DNA from: Streptomyces triticirhizae
GTDB taxonomy: Bacteria; Actinomycetota; Actinomycetes; Streptomycetales; Streptomycetaceae
Assembly (NCBI RefSeq): GCF_003696235.1
Contig: NZ_RFFJ01000001.1
Span: 62,001 to 126,000, forward strand
Length of the DNA: 64,000 bases
Reading direction: 5' to 3'
Below are positions 50,449 through 59,387 of the stretch, piece after piece. How positions within the stretch are numbered: the first letter of the stretch is position 1; each line of letters opens with the position of its first letter. The translations under genes were made by a program, and so were the position numbers. The notes beneath the pieces are model-generated. The model saw nothing but the letters and a program-made list of their open reading frames with translations, did not search any database and had not been told where the DNA came from.

Positions 50449-50897
50449 GTCTGCATCTCGTGCCGGTACGGTTCCGCGAGGCCGCTGCGTTCGTTCGGGA
50501 CTGGCATCGTCATCACCCCCCGCCGGTCGGACAGATATTTTCCGTAGGTGCCGCAGGCGACGACGGGATTCTCCGAGCAGTCGCGATTGTGGGCCGGCCA
50601 GTCGCACGTCATTATGATGACGGAGCCACCCTGGAAGTTACTCGTACCTGCAGCGACGGCGCCCGAAATGCCAACTCGATATTGTACGGTGCCGCATGGC
50701 GGGCGGCGAAAGCTCTGGGCTACACGCGCTTGATCACCTACACCCAGGACGGAGAGAGCGGGGCAAGCCTTCGGGGCGCCAATTGGCGGGTCGTCGCTCG
50801 TCGGCGCCCCCGCCCTGGATGGCACACCCCATCTCGCCCACGAAACTCGCAAGGCACTGAGTATGTTGCCCGCACGTTGTGGGAGGCGGTGGGATAG
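50445..50897 (+). CDS. XF1762-family GNAT-like protein
   Basis: A 150-residue protein coupled to the VirB4-like gene (ATGA). It matches the XF1762 family closely: MSLHLVPVRFREAAAFV, DWHRHHPPPVGQIFSVG, VAIVGRPVARHYDDGATLEV, TRTCSDGARNANSILYGAAW, and TYTQDGESGASLRGANWRVV. The fold is probably acetyltransferase-like. Members occur in phages and mobile elements; the substrate is unknown. Its codon use is less GC-rich than its neighbours, which fits separate acquisition. Confidence 0.82.
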   Translation: MSLHLVPVRFREAAAFVRDWHRHHPPPVGQIFSVGAAGDDGILRAVAIVGRPVARHYDDGATLEVTRTCSDGARNANSILYGAAWRAAKALGYTRLITYTQDGESGASLRGANWRVVARRRPRPGWHTPSRPRNSQGTEYVARTLWEAVG

Positions 50898-51072
50898 TGC
50901 AGCGGATACTCGTCGCATGGAATAGGGATATCGAGAGGTCTTCAAAAGGCCCGAAAGAATTTCGAGGTTTTCACCTGGCTGACCTGTGCTTACTGACCAG
51001 GGAGCCCGCTGCAGGGCTCAATGGGGAATTCCCCGCATAAAGAAATCACCTCACTTTCCCACGGGAGGCAGC

Positions 51073-51642
51073 TTGCCCTGGTCCACCATCCGCTTCGCAC
51101 GCACTGACACCCGGGTGACCGCTTTCGGCGCCTACAGCTCCAAAGCCAGCCGAGCTTTGGAGAGCGTCGGGTTTCGCCGCGATACCGTCACCGGGGAGCA
51201 CTACCACCCCGCCCACCCCAAGCGGCAGGAAGCGGTCATTCACCGTGCCGTCGATACTTTGGTCGCGGCCGGGATCACCCATTTCGGGATTACCACTTCG
51301 GTGGATCGGCTCGTCAGCGCCATCCCCACGGCGGAGGACGTCGACGAACTGGCGACGCTTATTGAGGCGGTCGTGAATCACGAGGACCAGCGCTTCGAGG
51401 AAGCCATCGACGCCGCATACGAGTCACTCAGGCGCCTGAACCCGGGCGCCACGCAGTTGCTGGACGACCTCGAGATCATCTCTTCCCGGGTGTCCTGGGC
51501 CACGTCTGACTTCCTTTCCGTCGCCGAGATTCTTCGCCACCCCCCGGCGGACGGGCTTGGGTCGTCCCGCAGTCAGCCACCCGCCCCCACTCCGCCCTCC
51601 CCGCACAACCCACCCAACGCCTCGACCTCGCGCGGCCGTTGA
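51073..51642 (+). CDS. Hypothetical protein
   Basis: A 189-residue protein; the likely start is TTG 51073 with GGGAGG seven bases upstream. It contains STIRFARTDTRVTAFGAYSS and a helical middle (EDVDELATLIEAVVNHEDQR) and ends in a Pro/Ser tail. No family that I recognise. The 175 bases before it hold no gene. Confidence 0.55.
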   Translation: MPWSTIRFARTDTRVTAFGAYSSKASRALESVGFRRDTVTGEHYHPAHPKRQEAVIHRAVDTLVAAGITHFGITTSVDRLVSAIPTAEDVDELATLIEAVVNHEDQRFEEAIDAAYESLRRLNPGATQLLDDLEIISSRVSWATSDFLSVAEILRHPPADGLGSSRSQPPAPTPPSPHNPPNASTSRGR

Positions 51643-51673
51643 GTCGATCCGGACCAGCCCCTTGGAGTCGTGC

Positions 51674-51931
51674 TTGCACCACCCGCTCAGCCTGGCTGTC
51701 GGCCACCACCCTCACGACCGGACCGACCCCGCTCCCTACCTCACCTCCCGCCGCTTCGCTCGCTGCCCTCGACTGCGCGCCTGGGTACCGCCAGCCGACC
51801 TACCCGTCGACCAGCAGCATCGAGCCATCACCGACGCCGTCGCCCACCTCGGCGCCTCGGGACACCCCGTCGTTCACGTGCACCACGGACACCGCACCGC
51901 GGACATCGAGCACTGCTGCGAGCAGACATGA
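51674..51931 (+). CDS. Small hypothetical protein, coupled to the next gene
   Basis: An 85-residue frame; I propose TTG 51674, seven bases after GGAG. Its stop overlaps the ATG of the next gene (ATGA), which supports its being translated. It contains DPAPYLTSRRFARCPRLRAW and HRAITDAVAHLGASGHPVVH, the second part resembling a short alpha/beta unit. Unknown function. Confidence 0.45.
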   Translation: MHHPLSLAVGHHPHDRTDPAPYLTSRRFARCPRLRAWVPPADLPVDQQHRAITDAVAHLGASGHPVVHVHHGHRTADIEHCCEQT

Positions 51932-52587
51932 ACTGGTTCGCCCCTGAACCCGAGGTGGTCATCGAGTGGGACCAGGTCACCGGAGAAACCACCGTCGTCA
52001 TCGCCCGAGCCAAGCCGGCATCAGAGGTGGTGGAGGTGTTGGAGGCAGAGGGCTTTCGCCAAGTGGAGGTCGGGGGCCACGTGCTGCGTGGCGTCGACCC
52101 CTACCAGGCTGCCCGGCAGATCTCCCTGGTCACTAGGCTCCTGGACTCGAAGGGCGTCACCTGCGTCATGCGCGGCCCTCTACCTCCGGTGCCGGACATC
52201 GACGACACCGACACGGCGATCGACACGGTGTTCCAGCTCTTCGATCGACTGCCGGAGATCTGGCACCCCGAGCAGCTGAGCTGGGAGATCTATCAACTCC
52301 TCGGCAGGCGGCACTCGTTGATCGCTGCGACCGTCGAGGTCCTCCAGGAGGTCGCTCACGCGCTAGCCGCAGGCGACCCGCCAGCAGGCGACTCCGTGCT
52401 GGACCGGATCGAGGAGATCGTCGGCCACCTTCGCTCGGCCGCCAGCCTCGGGGCCGCACTGCAGCCGGAGGTCACCAGGCTGGCCCGCGCCATCTCCCCA
52501 GACCTCTCGTCGCACCCCGCGCACCCCGCGAACCCGGCGCCGCCAAAGCCTGAGGCACCGCCGGCACCACCCCGACCTGGACGGTGA
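51928..52587 (+). CDS. Hypothetical protein
   Basis: A 219-residue protein. An N-terminal beta/alpha/beta unit (EVVIEWDQVTGETTVVIARA; VEVLEAEGFRQVEVGGHVLR) is followed by a helical part (LIAATVEVLQEVAHALAAGD) and a Pro-rich end. No family is recognised. It lies in a run of small element genes between the VirB4-like and coupling-protein genes. Confidence 0.55.
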   Translation: MNWFAPEPEVVIEWDQVTGETTVVIARAKPASEVVEVLEAEGFRQVEVGGHVLRGVDPYQAARQISLVTRLLDSKGVTCVMRGPLPPVPDIDDTDTAIDTVFQLFDRLPEIWHPEQLSWEIYQLLGRRHSLIAATVEVLQEVAHALAAGDPPAGDSVLDRIEEIVGHLRSAASLGAALQPEVTRLARAISPDLSSHPAHPANPAPPKPEAPPAPPRPGR

Positions 52588-52683
52588 GAACACGCCGTTT
52601 GCTAGCACGAGATCCCGGCACCACCAAGCTCCGGAACGGCACGCACCCTGACGGCTCCGTCTCTGTTCGTGAAGGAGCCTGTC

Positions 52684-53115
52684 ATGGAAGAAGACCAGCC
52701 GACCCGGCGAATGACGATCATCGTGGACACGCCCACCTTCACGCGCCGCGTCGACCACGACCACTTCGCGCCCGGCGAGCAGGTCCTGATCATCCTCGGC
52801 GCCAAGGACGGCGCGTTGACCGGGGATGTCTTCGACGTGGTCGCTCCCTCGTGGCACCAGGCCACCGACGTCGACGGGTGGAGGGTGCGGGACCCTCGGG
52901 GCGGCACCGTCTCCTACTTCACCGCGGCCCCGAAGTACCTCATCCACACCGGAGTTGATTGCTCGCCGTGCGTGGACTACCTCCGCCAGCTGGAGCGGTG
53001 GGTCCTGCCCCACCTGACCGGCGAACCCGGCCAGCGCGACACCAACTCCTACCGCATCGTCGACGGCGAGCTGGTCCACATCGCCGACGCCATCACCGCC
53101 GACGAAGCCTGGTAG
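52684..53115 (+). CDS. Hypothetical protein
   Basis: A 143-residue protein from ATG 52684 with AAGGAG six bases upstream. Beta-rich: RRMTIIVDTPTFTRRVDHDH, EQVLIILGAKDGALTGDVFD, DPRGGTVSYFTAAPKYLIHT, then GVDCSPCVDYL with a CxxC pair. It has no known domain. It precedes the coupling-protein gene by 113 bases. Confidence 0.55.
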   Translation: MEEDQPTRRMTIIVDTPTFTRRVDHDHFAPGEQVLIILGAKDGALTGDVFDVVAPSWHQATDVDGWRVRDPRGGTVSYFTAAPKYLIHTGVDCSPCVDYLRQLERWVLPHLTGEPGQRDTNSYRIVDGELVHIADAITADEAW

Positions 53116-53228
53116 CCCTCCACCACCCGCCCCACCACCCACAGCAAGGACCGCCTCGTGCCCCGACCACCCAGAAACGCATGGCTGTTCCCCGCCCTCG
53201 AACACCCCCCACAGCGCAGGAACCCGCC

Positions 53229-55010
53229 ATGCCCCCCTCCTCCCCGTCCCCGAGCGCCTCCTCGCCCCTGACCGACGCCCTCGTCCACGCTCTCGTCGGG
53301 CTCGTCGCCACCGGCGTGATCCTCGCCCACACCGCCTGGCTCGGCGGGAACCTCGCCACCCTCGCCACCGACTCCGGGTCCTGGGCCCCCTACACCCCCA
53401 CCGACGCGCTCACGCACCCCGACCGGCTGTGGCCCCGCACGCCAACCGTCGGCCTGGTCATCGGCTGCTGGATCATCCCCGGCCTCCTGGCCCTTGCCGG
53501 CCTGCTGGCCGCAGGGTGGTGGTGGCGCGATCACCGCCCCGGCCGTCCACGCCCGGTGCGGCGGCTGGCCAGCGCCCGTCAGGTCGCCCCGCTCCTGCCC
53601 CGGGCAACTACCGCCCGGGCGCGGCAACTTCGCCCCGGCCTCGCGCGGCGCCCCGCTGCCGAGCAGATCGGCATCCAACTGGGCCACCTTGCCCCCACCA
53701 GCCGGCCCGTCTTCGCCAGCTGGGAGGACGTCCAGGTCGCGATCATGGCCCCGCGCTCGGGCAAGACCACCAGCCTGGCGATCCCAGCCGTGCTTGCCGC
53801 ACCCGGACCGGTGATGCTTACCAGCAACAAAGCCGGCGGCGACGCGTTCACCGTCACCCACACCGCCCGCGCCCGAAAGGGCCGCGTGTGGACTCTCGAC
53901 CCTCAGCAGGTCGCCCACGCCGCGCGGGAGATGTGGTGGGACATCCTCGCCGAGGCCACCACCGCCGAAGGCGCCGCGCGCCTGGCCGGCCACTTCGTCG
54001 CCGCCACCATCAGCGACTCCGACCGCGACTTCTGGTCCTCGGCCGCCCAAAACACTCTGACCTCGCTGTTTCTCGCCGCCGCCCGCACCCGGCGTCCGGT
54101 CACAGCCGTCCTCGGGTGGCTGGCCGCCCCCGCAGATCGCACCCCGATCGACGCGTTGCGCGACATCGGTGAGGATCACCGCGCCGACCAGTTGGAAGGA
54201 ACGGTCGCTGGAGCCGCTGAAACCCGCGATGGAATCTATGAGACGGCACGGCAGTTCGTCGCCTGCCTGCTCGATCCCTCCGTCGCCGCCTGGGTCACCC
54301 CCCAACCCGACCTTCCGCAGTTCCAGCCTGAGGAGTTCGCGCGCTCCCGCGACACGCTCTTCCTGCTGTCGAAGGACGGGGGAGGAGGGGCCGGCGGGGT
54401 GATCGCCGCAGCGGCCGACGCCGTCATGCGCGCCGCCGTCCGCACCGCCGAACGAGCCGGAGGACGGCTGGACCCCCCGATGATCTGCGTCTTGGATGAG
54501 GCCGCCAACATCTGCAAAATCGCCGATCTCCCCGACCTGTATTCGCACTTGGGCAGCCGCGGCGTCCTTCCCCTGACGATCCTGCAGTCCTACCGCCAAG
54601 GCCAGCGCGTGTGGGGCGAGGTGGGGATGGACGCCCTCTGGTCAGCCGCCACCATCAAGATCATCGGTGCCGGTGTCGACGACCCCGACTTCGCCGACAA
54701 ACTCAGCAGGTTCGTCGGCGAGCACGAAGTCCCCACCACCTCCCGCTCCTGGGGCGAGCAGGGCCGCTCCACCAGCATCTCCACCCGCACCGAGCGCATC
54801 CTGCCCCCGGACCAGATCCGCGCGCTCCCCAAAGGCCAAGCCCTGCTGCTGGCCACCGGACTGCCTGTCGCGCTGATCACCCTCACCCCCTGGTATCGCC
54901 GCCCTGACGCCGAGCAACTGGCAGCCGAATCCGCCGCCCAGACCCAGGGCATCACCCACCGCGCCACTCACCCGACCCCCACGAGGGACGCGTTCCGAAA
55001 GGCCGCCTGA
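53229..55010 (+). CDS. VirD4/TraG-type coupling protein
   Basis: A 593-residue protein from ATG 53229 (AGGAA upstream). Two N-terminal membrane segments (LVHALVGLVATGVILAHTAW; TVGLVIGCWIIPGLLALAGL) are followed by the ATPase domain. The Walker A is APRSGKTTS near residue 173 and the Walker B MICVLDEAANI near 418. LPLTILQSYRQGQRVWGEVG and LTPWYRRPDAEQ are typical of TraG/TraD. It brings the relaxase-bound strand to the T4SS channel. ATG 53181 is an alternative start. Confidence 0.9.
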   Translation: MPPSSPSPSASSPLTDALVHALVGLVATGVILAHTAWLGGNLATLATDSGSWAPYTPTDALTHPDRLWPRTPTVGLVIGCWIIPGLLALAGLLAAGWWWRDHRPGRPRPVRRLASARQVAPLLPRATTARARQLRPGLARRPAAEQIGIQLGHLAPTSRPVFASWEDVQVAIMAPRSGKTTSLAIPAVLAAPGPVMLTSNKAGGDAFTVTHTARARKGRVWTLDPQQVAHAAREMWWDILAEATTAEGAARLAGHFVAATISDSDRDFWSSAAQNTLTSLFLAAARTRRPVTAVLGWLAAPADRTPIDALRDIGEDHRADQLEGTVAGAAETRDGIYETARQFVACLLDPSVAAWVTPQPDLPQFQPEEFARSRDTLFLLSKDGGGGAGGVIAAAADAVMRAAVRTAERAGGRLDPPMICVLDEAANICKIADLPDLYSHLGSRGVLPLTILQSYRQGQRVWGEVGMDALWSAATIKIIGAGVDDPDFADKLSRFVGEHEVPTTSRSWGEQGRSTSISTRTERILPPDQIRALPKGQALLLATGLPVALITLTPWYRRPDAEQLAAESAAQTQGITHRATHPTPTRDAFRKAA

Positions 55011-55044
55011 CCACCCGCCCCCGCCCTGAAGGAAAGCCGACCGT

Positions 55045-55866
55045 ATGGCACCACCTGACCTCGCCGCTTTGACCCGACTCCTCACCTACATCGAGAGTTT
55101 CAGCGACACCGACCCACCTCCCGAAGCCGACTTCATCGCCGCCGGTCTCGACCCACGCCTGCGACCCTTCCTCTCCACGGCCCCACACGCCGAGGTCTTC
55201 CTCACCCCACCCGCACCTCCCGCCACCCGTCTCGACGAACTGTCGCGTCAAGCAGCCAGGGCCGAGGACCTGGCTGACCTTGCTGCCCTCGTCCACAGCG
55301 CCCTGACCGAGCACCTCACACAGCTGGCAGGGTTTCTCCGCAAAGCGACCATCCGAGCAGAGGCCCTCGATCCCACCGCCCACGTGCGCGGCCGTATCTT
55401 CGTCGACTCCGACCTCGCCCGCGGTGTCCACGCGACGGCCCGCCACCTCGCCACCATGGCCGTGGTTCTCCCCGCCATCGCCGCCAGTAGGAACGCCCTT
55501 GCCACGCCGGACCGGCACCACCACACCAGCAGCACTGCCACCCCACCGGGCCCCGTCACGCTGACACCAGCACAGCAACGAGCACTGGAGATCATCGACC
55601 AGCACCCAGTGCAGATGCGGGAGTCACGCGTGGGCCAGGCAAAGATCTCCACCGACATCGACGCACGCATCTCCATAGCCACCTACTACGCCCTGGGGAA
55701 CAAGGGGCTGGTTCGCCGAGACACCAGCACCAGTCTCTACCACGGACAGACCATCACCCTCACCCCGGACGGAAAGCGTGCCCTCGCCGCCCTCCGGGCC
55801 ACCCCGCGCCCTCAACCGCCTAATCCTGCCACTCCGCCTAGCCCACCATCCAGCCGCAAGCGCTAA
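55045..55866 (+). CDS. Hypothetical protein with C-terminal winged-helix-like region
   Basis: A 273-residue protein. The first 150 residues are helical without a known domain. The C-terminal part (LTPAQQRALEIIDQHPVQMR, ISIATYYALGNKGLVRRDTS, GQTITLTPDGKRALAALRA) reads like a winged helix with a wing and a final helix. It may be a DNA-binding protein of the element. AAGGAAAG precedes ATG 55045. Confidence 0.55.
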   Translation: MAPPDLAALTRLLTYIESFSDTDPPPEADFIAAGLDPRLRPFLSTAPHAEVFLTPPAPPATRLDELSRQAARAEDLADLAALVHSALTEHLTQLAGFLRKATIRAEALDPTAHVRGRIFVDSDLARGVHATARHLATMAVVLPAIAASRNALATPDRHHHTSSTATPPGPVTLTPAQQRALEIIDQHPVQMRESRVGQAKISTDIDARISIATYYALGNKGLVRRDTSTSLYHGQTITLTPDGKRALAALRATPRPQPPNPATPPSPPSSRKR

Positions 55867-55949
55867 CCCACTAGCACACCCGCACTTTTCACGGTGCGAC
55901 GGCCCGGCGGGCACTCACTCTCAACCGGTATGAGAAGAACTTGACATCT

Positions 55950-56405
55950 ATGAAGCGTCCCCTAGACGTCGATCCCGAGGACCACCAGCAAGTGATGCTG
56001 CTCGCACGGGCTATGAAGGTTTCCCCTAGTGCGATCATCGCGCACCTACTTCGCCATTACGCTGAGTCCGCAAACGAAGATCCAGGCCTCGAAGGTGCAC
56101 ACGTCTCCGTTTACGCGATTTATCATCGCCATCGCGCCGAAGGGTATTTCTATCCCGCCACGGGCGCCCTCAGTATCCTCTCCGGGCCCGGTGCGGGGCA
56201 CTACACGACGGCCAGTGGTGCCGCCGGCGCGGTGATTAAGGCGACACGCCCCCATGTCAAACCCACTCGACCGGGTTGGACTTTTTGGCGCCTGTCCGAA
56301 AATGGCGCCTTCCTGGAGACGATCCGTCACACCGTAGGACGGCCAGGCCGTGCCGCCCCGCGCTCTCAGCTGCCGCCCAGTCCGCCATCCGGCCGTAGTC
56401 GCTGA
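55950..56405 (+). CDS. Small protein with RHH-like start and RAMA-like end
   Basis: A 151-residue protein from ATG 55950; TTG 55941 is possible. Residues 5-40 (DVDPEDHQQVMLLARAMKVS then PSAIIAHLLRHYAES) look like a ribbon-helix-helix. The second half (HRAEGYFYPATGALSILSGP, YTTASGAAGAVIKATRPHV, GWTFWRLSENGAFLETIR) resembles RAMA-type domains, which accompany DNA-modification enzymes. The neighbours include a PP-loop protein and a methyltransferase relic, which would fit. Domain names are tentative. Confidence 0.55.
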   Translation: MKRPLDVDPEDHQQVMLLARAMKVSPSAIIAHLLRHYAESANEDPGLEGAHVSVYAIYHRHRAEGYFYPATGALSILSGPGAGHYTTASGAAGAVIKATRPHVKPTRPGWTFWRLSENGAFLETIRHTVGRPGRAAPRSQLPPSPPSGRSR

Positions 56406-56446
56406 GCCAGCGATTCCAAGCATCTCTCAATTCTGGAGCTGCCCCT

Positions 56447-57370
56447 GTGACACCGATCCCCACACTGCGCCTCTTGTCCCTGGGCGCCGGAGTTCAATCC
56501 ACCGCCCTCCTACTCCTGGCCGCCCGCGGCCGACTCGACTCCCTCGACGGTGCCATCTTCGCGGACACCAAATGGGAGCCTGAGACTGTATATCGCCACC
56601 TCGACCGCTTGGAACGGGAGGTAGCCCAACCTGCCGGCATACCCATCCACCGCGTCTCGGCTGGCGATATCCGCGCAGATGCTCTCAACCCGAAGAAGCG
56701 ATTCGCCTCCATGCCGCTCCACATCCTCAACCCTGACGGAAAGCCGGGGATGATGCGCCGGCAATGCACATCCGAATACAAAATCAAACCCATAAAGCGG
56801 CAAGTGCGTCATCTCCTTGGGTTTCCCCATCCCACCCGCGTGCCCAAGGGGATATGCGTCGAACAGTGGATCGGAATATCAATCGATGAATTCCACCGTG
56901 CCAAGGACTCCGACGTCCGCTACATCACCAACCGCCACCCCCTGATCGACCTCGGATGGACCCGCGACGACTGCCTGACCTATCTGCGGGAGCTGGGCTT
57001 CGAATCCACCCCGAAATCCGCCTGTCTCGGTTGTCCATATCACGGGAATGCGCAATGGCGGAAGATCCGCGACGAAAGCCCGCAGGAGTGGGAAGATGTC
57101 GTCGCCTTCGACACCGCGATTCGGTCCGGCAACGCCCGCGCAAACGCAGCCGGAAACCCTCTACTCGGGCAGGCCTTTCTCCACCGCTCCCGCCTCCCGC
57201 TATCCGAGGCTCCGATCGACCGGTTGAGCGCACGGGAGTGGGCCGAACGCCAGCCACCCCTGCCTGAGACAGCAGAGGAAGTTCTCGAAGCCGGGGTCGA
57301 GGACGGATGCTCACCGTGGTCCTGCCGCTCCGACGCCCCCGTCCCCTCCGACTATGACCAAGCGGCCTGA
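56447..57370 (+). CDS. PAPS-reductase-like PP-loop ATPase (phage type)
   Basis: A 307-residue protein from GTG 56447. The PP-loop reads LLSLGAGVQSTALLLLA (SGGxDS-type, with AGVQS), followed by AIFADTKWEPETVY. Cys residues occur in RRQCTSEYKIKP, SACLGCPYHG and GCSPWSC, a pattern that could hold a FeS cluster or zinc as in DndC/PAPS-reductase relatives of phages. It hydrolyses ATP at the alpha-beta bond in related enzymes. It may take part in nucleic acid modification. It overlaps the next gene by one base (TGATG). Confidence 0.72.
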   Translation: MTPIPTLRLLSLGAGVQSTALLLLAARGRLDSLDGAIFADTKWEPETVYRHLDRLEREVAQPAGIPIHRVSAGDIRADALNPKKRFASMPLHILNPDGKPGMMRRQCTSEYKIKPIKRQVRHLLGFPHPTRVPKGICVEQWIGISIDEFHRAKDSDVRYITNRHPLIDLGWTRDDCLTYLRELGFESTPKSACLGCPYHGNAQWRKIRDESPQEWEDVVAFDTAIRSGNARANAAGNPLLGQAFLHRSRLPLSEAPIDRLSAREWAERQPPLPETAEEVLEAGVEDGCSPWSCRSDAPVPSDYDQAA

Positions 57371-57969
57371 TGCCGCCTCACCTCCGACTCGGTCCCGGGC
57401 GCATCCCGCCCGGGACCCGCATCAGTCACCTCGCCCACCACGGCCGACATGGCGTCCTCATCGCCATCGAAACCGCCGCAGCCCGGTGGCGCCCCGACAT
57501 CCCCTGCGGTGCCCGCAAGGCCCGTGCCCCCTTTGACTCGACGCCCCTGCCGGCGGGCCAGATGTACACCGGGCCCTACAACCGAGCCGCCCGCCGCGCC
57601 GCCGACGCCCTCACCGACTCCGGACACGCCGGTCGCATCCTGATCCTCTCCGCCCGCTACGGACTCCTCGATCCCGCTGAGGCGATTCGCTCCTACGACC
57701 TCCGCCTCGGCGCCCCAGGCAGCATCACCACCGAGCAACTGCGCCAGCAGGCAGACGACTTGACCCTCAACGGTGCACTCGTCACCGTGCTGGCCGGCCG
57801 TACCTACACCGACCTGGTACGCAGCGTCTTCCCCGACGCACACACGCCGCTGGCCGGTGCCCGCGGAATCGGCGATCACCTCTCACGCCTGGCCCACATC
57901 AGCCGAGCAACCACCCCTACCACTCCGACCACCCTGGCCAGGTCAACCCCCCGACGGGCGGGACGATGA
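57370..57969 (+). CDS. DUF6884-like protein
   Basis: A 199-residue protein. The pattern IPCGARKARAP, then MYTGPYNRAARRAADAL, RILILSARYGLLDPAEAIRS and YDLRLG is that of DUF6884 and of the related YaaA/archaeosine-synthase-like folds (CGxxK, ILSAKYGLL). These are linked to base modification or salvage in some phages. The exact role is unknown. It is coupled to the PP-loop gene upstream, and its stop overlaps the methyltransferase relic. Confidence 0.65.
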   Translation: MPPHLRLGPGRIPPGTRISHLAHHGRHGVLIAIETAAARWRPDIPCGARKARAPFDSTPLPAGQMYTGPYNRAARRAADALTDSGHAGRILILSARYGLLDPAEAIRSYDLRLGAPGSITTEQLRQQADDLTLNGALVTVLAGRTYTDLVRSVFPDAHTPLAGARGIGDHLSRLAHISRATTPTTPTTLARSTPRRAGR

Positions 57970-58210
57970 TCCTCGACCTCTTCGCCGGGGCCGGTGGTTG
58001 GGCCGTCGGCCTGGCCCAACTCCGCACGAAGAGTCGGGAGATCGGCCTCGAGCTGGACGCCGCTGCCTGCGCCACCCGCGCCGCCGCCGGACACCTCACC
58101 ATCCGCACCGACGTCATCCACCAGGTCGGCGGCGTCCCCCCCCAGCCCTCGCCGCGTATCTGCTCCACCCGCACGTTACCGGCTCCGGCGACTTCACCCT
58201 CGCGGCCTGA
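57966..58210 (+). pseudogene. C5-cytosine DNA methyltransferase with internal deletion and frameshift
   Basis: The N-terminus MILDLFAGAGGWAVGLAQL with IGLELDAAA is motif I and II of a C5-cytosine methyltransferase. After only 50 codons it jumps to QVGGVPP and, one frame over, ALAAYLLHPHVTGSGDFTLA, which is the motif X end of the same family (cf. IGNAVPP.LA..L). Motifs IV (catalytic Cys), VI, VIII, IX and the target-recognition region are gone. The frame change falls at a run of eight C (58136-58143). The ATG overlaps the previous stop, so the gene was once part of this operon. Confidence 0.75.
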
Positions 58211-58242
58211 CGCCCTCCCGCCCTCGGCCCCGGAGGTCCTCC

Positions 58243-59253
58243 TTGTCTCTCCTCCAGCACGCGGAGCAGGCGGTCCTGGGCGCTTGCCTCCTCGACCCCA
58301 CCCAACTCGTCCACCTCAAGCAACAACGCCTGAAGCCGGAGGACTTCGAGAAGCCGATCCACCGAGCGATCTACCAGGCGCTCCTCGACCTCCACGACAC
58401 GAAAACACCGACCACCACCACTGCCTGGCCCACCGCAGTCCTCGCCCAAGCACGCCGCTACGTGCGCGGGCTCAATACCTCCTACCTCTACCGCGTCACC
58501 GGCGCCTGCCCACGGCCCAGCCACGCCCCCACCTACGCCACCATCGTCCGCGAAGGAGCCACCCGCCGACTCCTCATCCAAGCGGCCACCCGCCTGCAAC
58601 AGGCGGCAGGGGAAGGAGCGCTCCTTCGCGTCATCGACGCCGCCGAACCCCTCATCACCCAGTTCCAACACCATCCCCCACCCCCAGCCATCCACCGCGA
58701 CCCCTCCGCCCCACCGGACCCGCCACCGACCGATCCTGAACACGTCGCCGACGAACTCGACCTTCTCACCACCCTCACCCACCACCCCGAAGGACTTCGC
58801 GACATCCCCTGGCTCCACCCCACCGACTTCACCAACCCCACCCGAGCCCACCTCTACCAGTGCCTGACCGCACTCGCCCACCGCGGCGACCCCATCGACT
58901 CCCTCACCCTCCACTGGGAGATGCACCGCCGCCAAACACTCAACGGCGACGCATCCCACCATCTCGACGCCATCGCCGACCATCCCACCGGCAGTTCACC
59001 AACTTTCCTCGCTGATCGGCTCCTTACTTCTTCGGTCCTTCGCGCGGCTACCCGCACCGCCGAGACCATCCACACCCACGCCACCAACGAAGCGACGCCC
59101 CTGCGCACCGTCGTCCGTCACGCCCAACAGCCACTGAACTACCTGGCCACCACCATTCGCCGTTGGCAAGCCAGGCACCCCACCTCTGGCAGCCGTTCAC
59201 GCGCCACCTCCACGGCAGGACCAGCCCCAGTGACTGCCCACCGCCACGTTTGA
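58243..59253 (+). CDS. DnaB-N-terminal-like protein
   Basis: A 336-residue protein from TTG 58243 with GGAGG upstream. Residues 3-45 (LQHAEQAVLGACLLDPTQLV then EDFEKPIHRAIYQALLDLHD) match the N-terminal domain of replicative helicase DnaB. A second copy follows near residue 165 (ELDLLTTLTHHPEGLRDIPW; FTNPTRAHLYQCLTALAHRG). No Walker motifs and no helicase domain are present. It may be a loader-binding or inhibitor protein for the host or element helicase. Confidence 0.7.
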   Translation: MSLLQHAEQAVLGACLLDPTQLVHLKQQRLKPEDFEKPIHRAIYQALLDLHDTKTPTTTTAWPTAVLAQARRYVRGLNTSYLYRVTGACPRPSHAPTYATIVREGATRRLLIQAATRLQQAAGEGALLRVIDAAEPLITQFQHHPPPPAIHRDPSAPPDPPPTDPEHVADELDLLTTLTHHPEGLRDIPWLHPTDFTNPTRAHLYQCLTALAHRGDPIDSLTLHWEMHRRQTLNGDASHHLDAIADHPTGSSPTFLADRLLTSSVLRAATRTAETIHTHATNEATPLRTVVRHAQQPLNYLATTIRRWQARHPTSGSRSRATSTAGPAPVTAHRHV

Positions 59254-59387
59254 CCCAGTGGGAACACCGAACCCGCGTCGCGCCGATCAGAGGTCTCGGG
59301 AACGACCCACGGGCCCACGGCCGATCCACGGTCGAACGCGTGGCCGTGCTGCCTCGGGCGGGTTGACGATCTGGGTGGTGCTCCGTA

